64,000 nucleotides of DNA from Pseudomonas sp. ANT_J12 (GTDB lineage Bacteria > Pseudomonadota > Gammaproteobacteria > Pseudomonadales > Pseudomonadaceae), in the NCBI RefSeq assembly GCF_008370045.1, contig NZ_VOBN01000019.1, forward strand, positions 56,366 through 120,365. The letters are read 5' to 3'. Of the stretch, positions 18,095 to 26,837 are shown piece by piece (positions within the stretch are counted from its first letter, which is position 1; each line of letters starts with the position of its first letter). A program made the position numbers and the translations under genes. A model generated the notes under the pieces. It was not told the origin of the DNA, ran no database searches, and saw only the letters and a program-made list of their open reading frames with translations.

Positions 18095-19461
18095 GGCTTG
18101 GCTGAATCCTGGCGAGATAACAGCGCTGGCTTCGCGGCTTTTTGTACCTGTTCCCAGACCCGCAGGAAGTTGCCGCCCCAGAGCTTGGCGATATCGGCTT
18201 CGGAGTAACCGCGCTGAATCAGCTCGGCGGTGACGTTGCGGATTTCGCCAACGTTTTCCCAACCCTTGATCCCGCCACCGTCGTTGAAGTCCGAGGCGAT
18301 GCCAACATGGTCGATGCCGATCTTGCGCACCGTGTAGTCGATCGCATCGCCGAGGTCCTTGAGCGTCGCCTTGGGTTCTTCTTCGAGAATCGCGTACAGG
18401 CCGCTGGCGTACTGACCGAGTTTTTGTTCGGACCAGGCGGTGATAATCGGATCGCCCGGCATCAGCGCCATGGCCAGGTCAGGCAAGGGCGGCAGGTCGA
18501 AACGTGCGCGCAGGGCGTTGAGTTTGTCCTGGGTACTCTGGGTCAGCGGCTTGAGGTATTGCGAGAAGCCCACCACTTGAACCACGCCGCCGCTGTTCTT
18601 GATCAGCTGCAATTCCTTGTCGCTGAGGTTGCGCGGGATGTCCACCGACGCCCGGGGCGCCGAGTGCGAGGCGACCATCGGCGTGCGGCTCAATTGCGCC
18701 ACTTGCTCCAGGCCTTTGGTCGACATCTGCGAGACGTCGATAATCACGCCCAGGTCGTTGAGCCGGTGCACCGCTTGCTTGCCGATGTCCGACAGACCGT
18801 CGAGGGCATCGGGCGAATCATTGAAGAACGGCAGCGGCCGGGAGGAGTCGGCCCAGCTGTTGTTGCCGATGTAGCTGAAGCCAAACATGCGCATGCCGCG
18901 GGCGGCCCACAGGTCCAGTTTGCTCAGGTCATTACCCAGCGGGTAGGCGTTGAGCATGCTGATGAAAATGGCGAACTTGCCTTCGCCGTGCAGGCGGCGG
19001 AAGTCGTCAGGGGTGTAGGCGATCGCGACCTGGTTTGGGAAGTCGCGCACCAGCCCGGAGATGATCCTGTAGCGCACCTCCTGCTGATTGCGAGCTTCTT
19101 CGACAAAACCCTCGGTGGGGCGGTGCGGGGCATTCGGACCGTTCCACATTTCCGGCCAGCCGAACACTGTGAGCGCGGCTCCGGACAGGCGCCCGCGGCT
19201 GGCCTTGACCAGGTCGAACTGGCCGGAGCCATCCTTGTCGGCCTCGTTGCCATGGGCGCCAAAGCTCAGCGGTACGGTGATGTGGCTGTCGAAAGAGAGG
19301 ATCCGCTCCTGCAGTTCGCTGGCCTGTTTCATCACCTTGACCGGATAGCCGGGGTTGTCCCGGAACCAGTAATCCCAGGCCAGGAAGCCAGCACCTGCAC
19401 CGAGGGCCAGGGCCAGTGGCAGGCCAAGGTACACAGCCTTTTTCGAACGAGTTTTTGTCAT
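18091..19461 (-). CDS. pvdM: Periplasmic dipeptidase-like protein PvdM
   Basis: A membrane-anchored M19 (renal dipeptidase) family protein of 456 residues, first of the pvdM-pvdN-pvdO operon. An N-terminal hydrophobic segment (LGLPLALALGAGAGFLAW) follows a basic stretch and points to export or anchoring. The metal-site region begins at SFDSHITV. In P. aeruginosa this gene (PA2393) is needed for periplasmic maturation of the chromophore, probably assisting PvdP. Start at 19461 or 19467: both ATGs lie downstream of the PvdS-type box at 19524-19547, whereas the open frame reaching 19584 would start upstream of that promoter and is rejected. The stop overlaps the pvdN start by 4 nt. Confidence 0.9.
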   Translation of the reverse strand: MTKTRSKKAVYLGLPLALALGAGAGFLAWDYWFRDNPGYPVKVMKQASELQERILSFDSHITVPLSFGAHGNEADKDGSGQFDLVKASRGRLSGAALTVFGWPEMWNGPNAPHRPTEGFVEEARNQQEVRYRIISGLVRDFPNQVAIAYTPDDFRRLHGEGKFAIFISMLNAYPLGNDLSKLDLWAARGMRMFGFSYIGNNSWADSSRPLPFFNDSPDALDGLSDIGKQAVHRLNDLGVIIDVSQMSTKGLEQVAQLSRTPMVASHSAPRASVDIPRNLSDKELQLIKNSGGVVQVVGFSQYLKPLTQSTQDKLNALRARFDLPPLPDLAMALMPGDPIITAWSEQKLGQYASGLYAILEEEPKATLKDLGDAIDYTVRKIGIDHVGIASDFNDGGGIKGWENVGEIRNVTAELIQRGYSEADIAKLWGGNFLRVWEQVQKAAKPALLSRQDSAKP

Positions 19462-19523
19462 TGCCATCTCAGTCAGGTTCGCCGTCGAGGTACAGGCGCA
19501 GGGGCCTTTGCTATCTGGGAAGA

Positions 19524-19547
19524 ACGAGCGGCTGGCGAGGGAATTTA
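19524..19547 (-). promoter_or_regulatory. PvdS-dependent promoter (iron-starvation box) of pvdMNO
   Basis: On the minus strand a perfect TAAAT-N16-CGT, the -35/-10 pair recognised by the pyoverdine ECF sigma factor PvdS. It drives leftward transcription of pvdM-pvdN-pvdO and confirms a pvdM start downstream of it. Confidence 0.85.
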
Positions 19548-19602
19548 GGTGCGCGCTGAAAACATCGCTGTGAGCGATGGGCACTCTCTTTCACGGCGGC
19601 CA

Positions 19603-19626
19603 TAAATTTCCCCCGCGAACAAACGT
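19603..19626 (+). promoter_or_regulatory. PvdS-dependent promoter (iron-starvation box) of pvdP
   Basis: A perfect TAAAT (19603-19607), N16, CGT (19624-19626). It lies 46 nt before the pvdP ATG and is back-to-back with the pvdM box, 55 nt away, forming a divergent iron-starvation control region. Confidence 0.87.
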
Positions 19627-19671
19627 TCTAGCTTGGATAAAGCCTGCTTCATGGCTGACACAGGTAGGGCA

Positions 19672-21297
19672 ATGACGATTTCTCGACGCTGGTTCATGGC
19701 GGGCCTGGCACTCACGGGCGCTGCGCTGCCTGCCGCTTTTTATGCACATCGTGAGCTAACCCGCGAGGAAGAGCCCATTACCCCGGGGGAGGCCACGGTC
19801 GATCTGGCGGACACTGCCGGTCAACACCTGGCTGACAGCCTGCGCGGGGTCTGGGACATCCGTTTCAGCGGCACCGACGGCGGGCTCGAAAGCCTGCCGC
19901 ACGAGGGGCTGGAGCTGTTTATTGACATCGCCCACCGCGGGCGCGGTATGCGCGGCTACCTCGACACCGGTACCCGGCTGCGCGCTGAACAGGCGCCGGT
20001 TTATCAAGTGATCGGTGATCTGGCGCCGGGCAATGGCGCCGAGTTGTACTGGCGGCTGATACGCACCGACACGCCGATGGCGCCGCCCGTTTATGAATTC
20101 AAAGTCAAACTCGACGAGGTCTGGGCGGCGTTCGGCAATGCCGGTAGCGGCACGTTCAGCGGTCAGGTCATGCGTCTTGATCGGCCGCTTGCGTTGCCGG
20201 AACTCGACAACCGTTTTATCGCGATCAAGCGGAGGTTTCCCGAGGCGCGGGAGCGAACCGGCCTGAACCCGGAGCTGCTGGCGTGGCTGGTGGCGCCCGA
20301 GCACCGTTTGTTTCATCAGTTGTGGCATGCGTCCCGGGACAAATGGCACAAGCTCTCGGAAAAAAAGCGCGACGCGTTGCGCGGCATCGGCTGGCAACCC
20401 GGACCACGAGACAAGGAACGCGATGCCCGCGGCCCGCGCAAGGATCGCAACGGCTCCGGCATCGACTTTTTCTTCATGCACCGGCGCATGCTGGGGCTGG
20501 CTCGTTCCAAACAGGATCTACCGTCGTGGTCGGCCTTCCCGATGCCGCAACCCGAGCTGGAGCGCGACCGCCAGGGTTTCGCCCGTTATTTCGACAACCA
20601 CGATGGCAACGCGTTGCCGCCAACCTGGTTGACGGAGGGCGACGACGAATACACCAAGTGGGTCAGCGACATCAAAGCCGCCGAGACCTACCACAGCAAC
20701 TTCCAGGTCTGGGAGTCGCAGTACCGTGACCCGCGTTATCTATCGAAGCTGACCCTGGGCCAGTTCGGTTCGGAAGTCGAACTGGGCTTGCACGACTGGC
20801 TGCACATGCGCTGGGCGTCGGTGGCGCGTGACCCCTCCAACGACATCGCGGTGCCAATGGCCCGAGATCAGGCGGACTTCGCCGCCCGCTGGTACGCCCC
20901 GGAAAACGACTTTCTCGGCGATCCGTTTTCGTCTCATGTGAACCCGGTGTTCTGGCGTTTCCACGGCTGGATCGATGATCGCATCGAGGATTGGTTCCGC
21001 GCCCATGAACGCTTTCATCCGGGCGAGCTGAATCGCCTGGAAGTCAACGGCGTGCCGTGGTTTGCGCCGGGGCGTTGGGTGGAAGTCGATGACCCGTGGC
21101 TCGGGCCGGATACCCATGGCTGCAGTACCGTTGCGGGATTGCAGATCGGGCGCTCGGTGGAGATGGACCCGGAGACCATGAAGCTGGCGCTGCGCATTAC
21201 CTTTGGCGACGAAGACAACATGACCGACCTGTTCCGCAAGGTGCCGCAACGGCCGTGGTATGCGCGACATCTGAAGGTCAAGGGCTGGAGGGTTTAA
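19672..21297 (+). CDS. pvdP: Periplasmic tyrosinase PvdP (pyoverdine chromophore cyclisation)
   Basis: A 541-residue copper tyrosinase-type enzyme that oxidises the D-Tyr of ferribactin and starts formation of the dihydroxyquinoline chromophore. The N-terminus is a Tat signal (SRRWFMAGLALTG). The C-terminal half carries the His-rich tyrosinase region, including a LGLHDWLHMRWA segment and NPVFWRFHGWID near residues 420-440. The ATG at 19672 is preceded by AGGTAGGG; upstream in-frame ATGs lie too close to the promoter box. Length agrees with the P. aeruginosa protein. The gene is transcribed divergently from pvdMNO and convergently with the pvdRT-opmQ operon, from which it is separated by a perfect palindrome. 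Confidence 0.94.
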   Translation: MTISRRWFMAGLALTGAALPAAFYAHRELTREEEPITPGEATVDLADTAGQHLADSLRGVWDIRFSGTDGGLESLPHEGLELFIDIAHRGRGMRGYLDTGTRLRAEQAPVYQVIGDLAPGNGAELYWRLIRTDTPMAPPVYEFKVKLDEVWAAFGNAGSGTFSGQVMRLDRPLALPELDNRFIAIKRRFPEARERTGLNPELLAWLVAPEHRLFHQLWHASRDKWHKLSEKKRDALRGIGWQPGPRDKERDARGPRKDRNGSGIDFFFMHRRMLGLARSKQDLPSWSAFPMPQPELERDRQGFARYFDNHDGNALPPTWLTEGDDEYTKWVSDIKAAETYHSNFQVWESQYRDPRYLSKLTLGQFGSEVELGLHDWLHMRWASVARDPSNDIAVPMARDQADFAARWYAPENDFLGDPFSSHVNPVFWRFHGWIDDRIEDWFRAHERFHPGELNRLEVNGVPWFAPGRWVEVDDPWLGPDTHGCSTVAGLQIGRSVEMDPETMKLALRITFGDEDNMTDLFRKVPQRPWYARHLKVKGWRV

Positions 21298-21322
21298 TCC
21301 TCCAGTCCGCGTTATCGTTCAA

Positions 21323-21340
21323 TCGCGAGCCGGCTCGCGA
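21323..21340. repeat. Perfect 18-nt palindrome between pvdP and opmQ
   Basis: TCGCGAGCCGGCTCGCGA is fully self-complementary and lies in the 66-nt gap between the convergent genes pvdP and opmQ. It may be a REP remnant acting as a weak bidirectional terminator; no clear U tract follows. Confidence 0.6.
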
Positions 21341-21363
21341 AAGGGGTATCAGGATTCACCCCG

Positions 21364-22758
21364 TCAGATAACCTGCCAACCCCCACCCAGCGCCTTGTAC
21401 AGCGCAATGCTCGCCTGCAGCCGCGACAACCGCAGTTGCACATTCATGTCTTGGGCGGCATACAGCGTGCGCTGGGTCTGCAGCACGGTAAGCAAGTCTT
21501 CGGCGCCTGCCTGGTAACGACTCTGGGCGATGTCGAAAGCGGTTTGTGCCTGGATCAGTTCTTCGGTTTGCCACTGACGTTGTTCGTCGAGGCCGCGAAT
21601 GCTGGTGAGGGCTTTTTCGACATCGGCGAACCCGTTAATGATTGCACCGCGATACGTTTCCAGCAGCTCTTGCTGGCGCGCCGTGGCCTTGTCGCGCTCG
21701 GCGCTCAAGCGGCCATTGTTGAACACCGGCGCCACCAGCCCCGAGGACAGGTTGTAGAACGTCGTGCGCAGCAGGTCCGAGGCCATATCGGCACCGGTGC
21801 CGAGGCTGGCAGTGAGGGTGACCTTGGGCAGCATCGCCGCGCGGGCGACCGTCACGTCCGCCTGGGCCGCGGCGAGTCTGGCTTCGGCACTGGCGATGTC
21901 CGGGCGGCGGCGTAGCAGCTCGCTGGGCACGCCGCTGGCGATTTCTGGCCATTGCAGTTGCTCGAACGGTTGCGGCGATAGTGCCAACCCTTGCACCGGT
22001 TGGCCGAGCAACGCGGCCAGCGTGATCAGGGCTTCCCGCGCCTGTTGGTGCACCCGTGGCAATGTGCGTTGCCGTTCGGCGACCAGGCTTTTTTGCTGGG
22101 CCAGTTCCAGTGCGGTGGCGCTGCCGGCGTCGTAGCGGGTTTGCACCAGGTGCAGGACGTTCTGCGCGTTCGCCAGGTTCAGCTCGGCGATCCGCGCCTG
22201 TTCGCGCAGCGACAGGGTCTGGGTGTAGCTGTTGGCGACACCGCTTTGCAAGGTCAGCTCCACGGTGGCGCGCTCGAATTCACTGGCCTGCACACCGAAT
22301 ACGGCGCTGTCCCGGGCGGCCTGTTTGCCGCCCCAGAAATCGATTTCGTAACTGGCGCTGAGTTCGGCGTCGTAGTAATCGAGTGAGCGATTGTTCGGGT
22401 TGACGTCCAGTTGGCTGTAGCCCTTGCCGTGCAGCAGGCGTTGGCGATTGCCATTGAGTCCGGCCTTGACCTCGGGCAGCAGGGGCGCACCGGCAATGGT
22501 CGCGCTGGCCTGGGCTTGCCGGACGCGGGCAACTGCGGCAGCGAGGTCATAGCTGCCCAATCGCGCTTGTTCGATCAGGCGATCCAGCTCCGGGCTGCCG
22601 AAGTGGGTCCACCATTGCCGATTGCCGTGCGCGGCCTCGGCGTTATTCGGCGACTGCCACGCAGCGGGGGGTTGCAAGCCGCTGTCGGGACGCGGCGCAG
22701 GGTTGCTGCAGGCCGCCAGCAAAAGGCTGGCGGCCAGGAGGGTCAAGTGGGCTTTCAT
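21364..22758 (-). CDS. opmQ: Outer-membrane channel OpmQ of the PvdRT-OpmQ efflux system
   Basis: A 464-residue TolC-like outer-membrane factor of the RND/NodT family. It begins with a lipoprotein signal whose lipobox ends at Cys17 (LLAAC); mature repeats rich in coiled-coil-forming Ala/Gln/Arg follow, for example VARVRQAQASATIAG. With PvdR and PvdT it exports new and recycled pyoverdine from the periplasm. The start at 22758 is taken because it begins the lipoprotein signal and lies 7 nt after the pvdT stop; the longer open frame runs inside pvdT. It is last of three genes read leftward from the PvdS-type box at 26012-26035. Confidence 0.93.
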   Translation of the reverse strand: MKAHLTLLAASLLLAACSNPAPRPDSGLQPPAAWQSPNNAEAAHGNRQWWTHFGSPELDRLIEQARLGSYDLAAAVARVRQAQASATIAGAPLLPEVKAGLNGNRQRLLHGKGYSQLDVNPNNRSLDYYDAELSASYEIDFWGGKQAARDSAVFGVQASEFERATVELTLQSGVANSYTQTLSLREQARIAELNLANAQNVLHLVQTRYDAGSATALELAQQKSLVAERQRTLPRVHQQAREALITLAALLGQPVQGLALSPQPFEQLQWPEIASGVPSELLRRRPDIASAEARLAAAQADVTVARAAMLPKVTLTASLGTGADMASDLLRTTFYNLSSGLVAPVFNNGRLSAERDKATARQQELLETYRGAIINGFADVEKALTSIRGLDEQRQWQTEELIQAQTAFDIAQSRYQAGAEDLLTVLQTQRTLYAAQDMNVQLRLSRLQASIALYKALGGGWQVI

Positions 22759-22765
22759 AGGTCGA

Positions 22766-24739
22766 TCATTCACTGGTAAGGGCCGTGACCGGGTCGAGCC
22801 GGGCAGCCTTGCGGGCAGGCATGAAGCCGAAAATGACACCGGTGACCAGCGCGCAACCGAAGGCGCCGAACACGGCGATCCACTCGAATGCCACAGCCAC
22901 ATCGCTGAGTAGCAGCACGCCGCCGACCAGCAACGCCAGGCCGATCCCGGCGAGTCCGCCGATCACCGAGAGCATCACCGCTTCGGTGAGGAACTGGCGC
23001 AGGATGTCGCGCTGACGGGCGCCGGTGGCCATGCGAATACCGATCTCGCGGGTCCGTTCGCGCACGGTCATGAGCATGATGTTCATCACACCAATACCGC
23101 CCACCAACAGCGAAATCGCCGCGATGGAACCGAGCATCAGCGACAGCGTGCCCTGGGTCCGGGCCTCGGCCTGGATCATCGCGGCGTTGTTGGTCAGCTC
23201 GAAGTCCTTTTTGTCCTTGTGCCGGTGCAGCATCGTTTGTTCGATGGCCTGCTCGGCCTCCTTGACCTTGCGGGCATCCTTGGCAGCAATCACCACGTAT
23301 TCGGGATTACGGTTGCCGAACAGGCGCACGCTGGCAGCCGAATAGGGCACGGCGATGCGGTTGTCACTGTCGGAGTCGCCGGAGCTGGAGCCTTTTTCGG
23401 CGAGGACGCCAAGCACCTGGAATGGCACGTTTTCAATCAGGATGTATTGGCCAATGGGGTCGGCGACGTCCTTGAGCAGCTTGTCGCGGACCTTTTTGCC
23501 GATCACCGCAACTGCGGCGCCAGTGTCCTCATCGGCCTGGGTGAAGTAACGGCCCTCGACCACCGGCCAGTTGAAAATGACCGGGAAATTGGTGTCGTTA
23601 CCTCCCACATAGCTGGTGTGGTCGACGTTGCCGAAACGCACGCCGGCCGTCGCGCCGTTGACCGGCATGATGCGTTGCACTTGCGGCAACGCCGCCAGCG
23701 CGGCGACGTCGTCGAGGGTGATGATCCCTGGCGGCGTGCGCGGATTGGGTGCGGCGCCGCTGAGATAAATAATGTTGGAGCCGAAGGCGCCCATTTGCGC
23801 CATGACCTGACGTTTGCTGCCTTCGCCCACCGCCAGCATCACCACCACCGAGGCGACCCCGATGACGATCCCCAGCAGGGTCAGCGCGGTGCGGAAGCGA
23901 TTGATCCACATCACCCGCCAGGCCGCTTGCACGGCATCCACCAGTTCACCTTTCCAGGCCCCGGTGTTCTCGCTGCCGACACTCAGGCGCTGGCGCAGGT
24001 CCACGGCTTGCAAGGCGCCCGGCCTGGCGCTGCGCGGCGGTGCCGAGGGGGCGTCGGCGGTGTCGCTGATGATCAGGCCGTCGCGAATTTCGATGAGGCG
24101 GTTGGCGCGTTGAGCGACGTCCCTGTCGTGGGTGATCAGGATCACCACATGGCCCTGGCTGGCGAGCTCGTCGAGCAGGGTCATGACCTCGGCACCGCTG
24201 TGGCTGTCGAGGGCGCCGGTGGGTTCATCGGCGAGGATGATGTGGCCGCCGTTCATCAGTGCCCGGGCAATCGAGACCCTTTGCTGCTGGCCACCGGACA
24301 GCTGATGCGGGCGGTTGCCGGTGCGGCTGGCCAGGCCCAGGCGGTCCAGCAGGGCGGCGGCGCGGGCGTGACGTTCGGCCGCCGGGGTACCCGCATAGAT
24401 GGCCGGCATTTCAACGTTTTCCTGGGCCGAGCCGGAAGGGATCAAGTGATAGCCCTGGAACACGAAGCCGAACGCTTCGCGGCGCAGCCAGGCCAGTTCA
24501 TCGCTGTCGAGGCGGGCGACGTTTTCGCCGGCGAATAGGTATTCGCCGCTGGTGGGGCGGTCGAGGCAGCCGAGAATGTTCATCAGCGTCGATTTGCCGG
24601 AGCCGGAGGCCCCGACAATCGCCACAAATTCCCCGGCGTGAATCGACAGGTCAATGCCCCGCAGCACTTCCACCAGGGGACTGTCATTGCCGCCGTAAGC
24701 TTTGCGGATACCGCGCAGGTCAATCAGGGGCGTTTGCAT
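22766..24739 (-). CDS. pvdT: MacB-type ABC transporter PvdT
   Basis: A 657-residue inner-membrane protein fusing an ATPase (Walker A GASGSGKS at 43-50, signature LSGGQQQR, Walker B ILADEP) to a FtsX/MacB permease with one membrane helix after residue 275, a large periplasmic domain, and three helices at the C-terminus. It is the energy-providing part of the pyoverdine secretion/recycling pump with PvdR and OpmQ. The ATG follows directly on the pvdR stop (TGA then ATG), which suggests strict co-translation. Length and architecture are those of MacB proteins. Confidence 0.94.
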   Translation of the reverse strand: MQTPLIDLRGIRKAYGGNDSPLVEVLRGIDLSIHAGEFVAIVGASGSGKSTLMNILGCLDRPTSGEYLFAGENVARLDSDELAWLRREAFGFVFQGYHLIPSGSAQENVEMPAIYAGTPAAERHARAAALLDRLGLASRTGNRPHQLSGGQQQRVSIARALMNGGHIILADEPTGALDSHSGAEVMTLLDELASQGHVVILITHDRDVAQRANRLIEIRDGLIISDTADAPSAPPRSARPGALQAVDLRQRLSVGSENTGAWKGELVDAVQAAWRVMWINRFRTALTLLGIVIGVASVVVMLAVGEGSKRQVMAQMGAFGSNIIYLSGAAPNPRTPPGIITLDDVAALAALPQVQRIMPVNGATAGVRFGNVDHTSYVGGNDTNFPVIFNWPVVEGRYFTQADEDTGAAVAVIGKKVRDKLLKDVADPIGQYILIENVPFQVLGVLAEKGSSSGDSDSDNRIAVPYSAASVRLFGNRNPEYVVIAAKDARKVKEAEQAIEQTMLHRHKDKKDFELTNNAAMIQAEARTQGTLSLMLGSIAAISLLVGGIGVMNIMLMTVRERTREIGIRMATGARQRDILRQFLTEAVMLSVIGGLAGIGLALLVGGVLLLSDVAVAFEWIAVFGAFGCALVTGVIFGFMPARKAARLDPVTALTSE

Positions 24740-25903
24740 TCAGCCTCCACTGCCGGTGACCGGGGCGCTCAGCACGTGATCGCCTTCGGCCAGGCCATTG
24801 AGGATCTGCGTGCGCAGTCGGTCACTGATGCCGGTGCGCACTTGTCGCGGCTGCACATCGCCGTTGGCCGCGACCACATGTGCCACCTGCGTGTCGGTCT
24901 CGGAGCCTCTCTGCAGTGCGGCGGTCGGTACGGTCAGGACGTTTTGCGCCTGTTGCGCGACGAAGAAAACCTGGGCGGTCATGTCGGTCATCAACGCGTT
25001 GTCGGCGTTGTCGACGTCGAGCAGCACGGTATAAAGCACCACCCGTTCGGCGCCGCTGCGTCCACTGGTGGGACTGCCGCCCTGGGATTGTTCGAGCGGG
25101 CGCGGTGGCACCGGGAGGATCTGTCGTACGGTGCTGCTCCAGCGGCGGGTGCCGCCACTAAGCGTGGTGAAATAAGCCGTCATGCCCGCTTTGACCTGGC
25201 CGATATCGGCTTCGGAGACTTCCGCCCACACGGTCATCGGTGACAAACGGGCGATGCGCAGGATCAGCGGGGTTTGTTGTTGTGCGTTCAGTGTCTGGCC
25301 TTCCCGGGCACCTACTGCCACCACCGTGCCGGTCATCGGCGCAAAGATCCGCGTGTAGCCGAGTTCGGCTTCGTCGCTGCGCAGGCTCGCCTGGGCCTGG
25401 CGAATCTGCGCCTGGAACATGTCGATGCGGGCCTGGGTGGCGCGCACTTCGGCGCGCGCGGTCTGCACGTCTTCTTCGCGCGTGGCGCCCCCGGCGGCCA
25501 GATTCTGCTGGCGTTGGTATTTTTGCTGCGCCAGGTCGTGCTGGGCGCGCTGCTCTTGCAGTTGGGCCTTGAGGTTGTCGATGGAAAAACGCCCGGCATC
25601 GAGCTTGGCTTTCTGCGTCGATGGATCGATCTCGACCAGCAACTGGCCTTCCTTGACCTCATCGCCAGCCTCGACGTGGATTTTCTGGATCTGCCCCGAA
25701 GCCTGGGCACCCACATCGACATAACGACGGGGTTGCAGGGTGCCGAGGGCGGTCACGCTGGTTTCGATGGTGGCGCGGGTGACCTGGGCCGTGGCCAGTT
25801 TTTCGCGCCCGGGGGGCAGCACTTGCCAGGCGGCGACCGCGATCGCGGGGATCAGGCAGAGTGCTACAAGCAGGGCGCGTCGGGTCGGACGGGGACGTTT
25901 CAT
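24740..25903 (-). CDS. pvdR: Periplasmic adaptor PvdR of the PvdRT-OpmQ efflux system
   Basis: A 387-residue membrane-fusion protein of the MacA/HlyD type. An N-terminal anchor helix (ALLVALCLIPAIAVAAW) is followed by a lipoyl half-motif (DVGAQASGQIQKIHVEAGDEVKEGQ), a long coiled-coil hairpin (about residues 85-175) and a beta-barrel domain. It links the inner-membrane PvdT to OpmQ. The start at 25903 is chosen because it begins the basic-hydrophobic anchor and has GGAAC upstream on its strand; the open frame extends 16 codons further without a better start. First gene of the operon, with a perfect PvdS-type box 109 nt upstream. Confidence 0.93.
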   Translation of the reverse strand: MKRPRPTRRALLVALCLIPAIAVAAWQVLPPGREKLATAQVTRATIETSVTALGTLQPRRYVDVGAQASGQIQKIHVEAGDEVKEGQLLVEIDPSTQKAKLDAGRFSIDNLKAQLQEQRAQHDLAQQKYQRQQNLAAGGATREEDVQTARAEVRATQARIDMFQAQIRQAQASLRSDEAELGYTRIFAPMTGTVVAVGAREGQTLNAQQQTPLILRIARLSPMTVWAEVSEADIGQVKAGMTAYFTTLSGGTRRWSSTVRQILPVPPRPLEQSQGGSPTSGRSGAERVVLYTVLLDVDNADNALMTDMTAQVFFVAQQAQNVLTVPTAALQRGSETDTQVAHVVAANGDVQPRQVRTGISDRLRTQILNGLAEGDHVLSAPVTGSGG

Positions 25904-26011
25904 GCAGGGTTCCAGCCAGAGTAAATCGGCCCGTCGTGCGGCGGCGCACACCGTTTGGCGCGCAACTGGACGCTGTCGGTCGGCCGACAGACACGGGAAG
26001 CTGTCCTGTAA

Positions 26012-26035
26012 ACGAGAACCCTGGCCGGGAATTTA
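26012..26035 (-). promoter_or_regulatory. PvdS-dependent promoter of pvdRT-opmQ
   Basis: On the minus strand a perfect TAAAT-N16-CGT lies 109 nt upstream of pvdR. It places the export operon in the iron-starvation regulon. The rest of the 320-nt gap to the sigma gene holds the Fur-box-like site at 26111-26130 and nothing else recognisable. Confidence 0.85.
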
Positions 26036-26110
26036 AGCCTTGATACAGGGGGGTTACAGCTGCGCTGCCAGGCTATTTCTCCGGCAAATGGATCAAGTGC
26101 TTTAAATCTA

Positions 26111-26130
26111 TATGAGAATTACTATAAATT
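26111..26130 (+). promoter_or_regulatory. Candidate Fur box upstream of the ECF sigma gene
   Basis: TATGAGAATTACTATAAATT carries the GAGAATTA...TAAATT pattern of Pseudomonas Fur operators. It lies about 95 nt before the sigma-factor start, where iron-loaded Fur would repress an iron-starvation sigma gene. Confidence 0.7.
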
Positions 26131-26223
26131 ACGCGACTCAAATTGCCACCATCGTGCTACTGCTCATTTGGCGGTCGCCGATCTGGCTCAAGGATAGAAA
26201 CCGCCTGCGTGCGGCCGGGAGTC

Positions 26224-26706
26224 ATGTTGGAAAACTACTATCGCGAGCTGGTGTGCTTTCTGAACGCCAAGCTGGGCAACCGTCAGGTGGCCGAAGATGT
26301 GGTGCATGACGCTTATCTGCGGGTACTGGAGCGTTCCAGCGACACGCCGATCGAGCAGCCCCGGGCCTTCCTTTATCGCACCGCGCTCAACCTGGTGATC
26401 GACGACCATCGGCGCAATGCCCTGCGGCAAGTCGAATCCCTGGAAGTGCTCGATACCGAAGAGCGCTACTTCACCCCGTCACCGCATACCAGCCTCGATC
26501 ACGGGCAACGCCTGGCCATGCTCCAGCGCGCCCTGGCGGAATTGCCCAAGCTGTGCCGCGAGAGTTTTCTGCTGCGCAAGATCGATGGCCTGTCGCACCC
26601 CGAGATCGCCGAACACTTGGGGATTTCCCGGGCGCTGGTGGAAAAACACATCGTCAACGCCATGAAACATTGCCGGGTGCGTATCAAGCAATGGGACGCC
26701 CATTGA
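26224..26706 (+). CDS. fpvI: ECF iron-starvation sigma factor, FpvI-like
   Basis: A 160-residue extracytoplasmic-function sigma factor of the FecI family. Region 2 spans about residues 5-70 (AEDVVHDAYLRVLE, then AFLYRTALNLVIDDHRR) and region 4 about residues 100-155 (LPKLCRESFLLRKIDGLSHPEIAEHLGIS). Length, FecI-like sequence and position between pvdR and pvdA fit FpvI, which directs transcription of fpvA in response to ferripyoverdine; it does not resemble PvdS, which is longer and has a different region 2. The start at 26224 has GGGAG just upstream; the in-frame region before it overlaps the Fur-controlled leader. The expected anti-sigma partner FpvR is not next to it and is not elsewhere in the window. 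Symbol by family and context, not by search. Confidence 0.82.
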   Translation: MLENYYRELVCFLNAKLGNRQVAEDVVHDAYLRVLERSSDTPIEQPRAFLYRTALNLVIDDHRRNALRQVESLEVLDTEERYFTPSPHTSLDHGQRLAMLQRALAELPKLCRESFLLRKIDGLSHPEIAEHLGISRALVEKHIVNAMKHCRVRIKQWDAH

Positions 26707-26717
26707 TCCCCACCCAT

Positions 26718-26741
26718 TAAATTTTTTTTCATTGTCCTCGT
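26718..26741 (+). promoter_or_regulatory. PvdS-dependent promoter of pvdA
   Basis: A perfect TAAAT (26718-26722), N16, CGT (26739-26741), 97 nt upstream of the pvdA start and only 12 nt after the sigma-gene stop. pvdA is thus independently controlled by PvdS and not simply read through from the sigma gene. Confidence 0.87.
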
Positions 26742-26837
26742 TCCTACTCAACAGACGATCTGCTGTCCCCCCAAGGCCGGTCAGGTCACCCAGGCTTTAT
26801 CCCCGCTGCTCCGGGGTTCATCCAGAGGACACTGGAA

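Noticed and set aside
18095..18262. A longer PvdN with 56 extra N-terminal residues
   Set aside because: The extension runs inside pvdM in another frame and hides the Tat signal; the ATG overlapping the pvdM stop is far more likely.
26224..26706. The sigma factor as PvdS
   Set aside because: Shorter and FecI-like in regions 2 and 4; the position beside pvdA and pvdR fits FpvI better.
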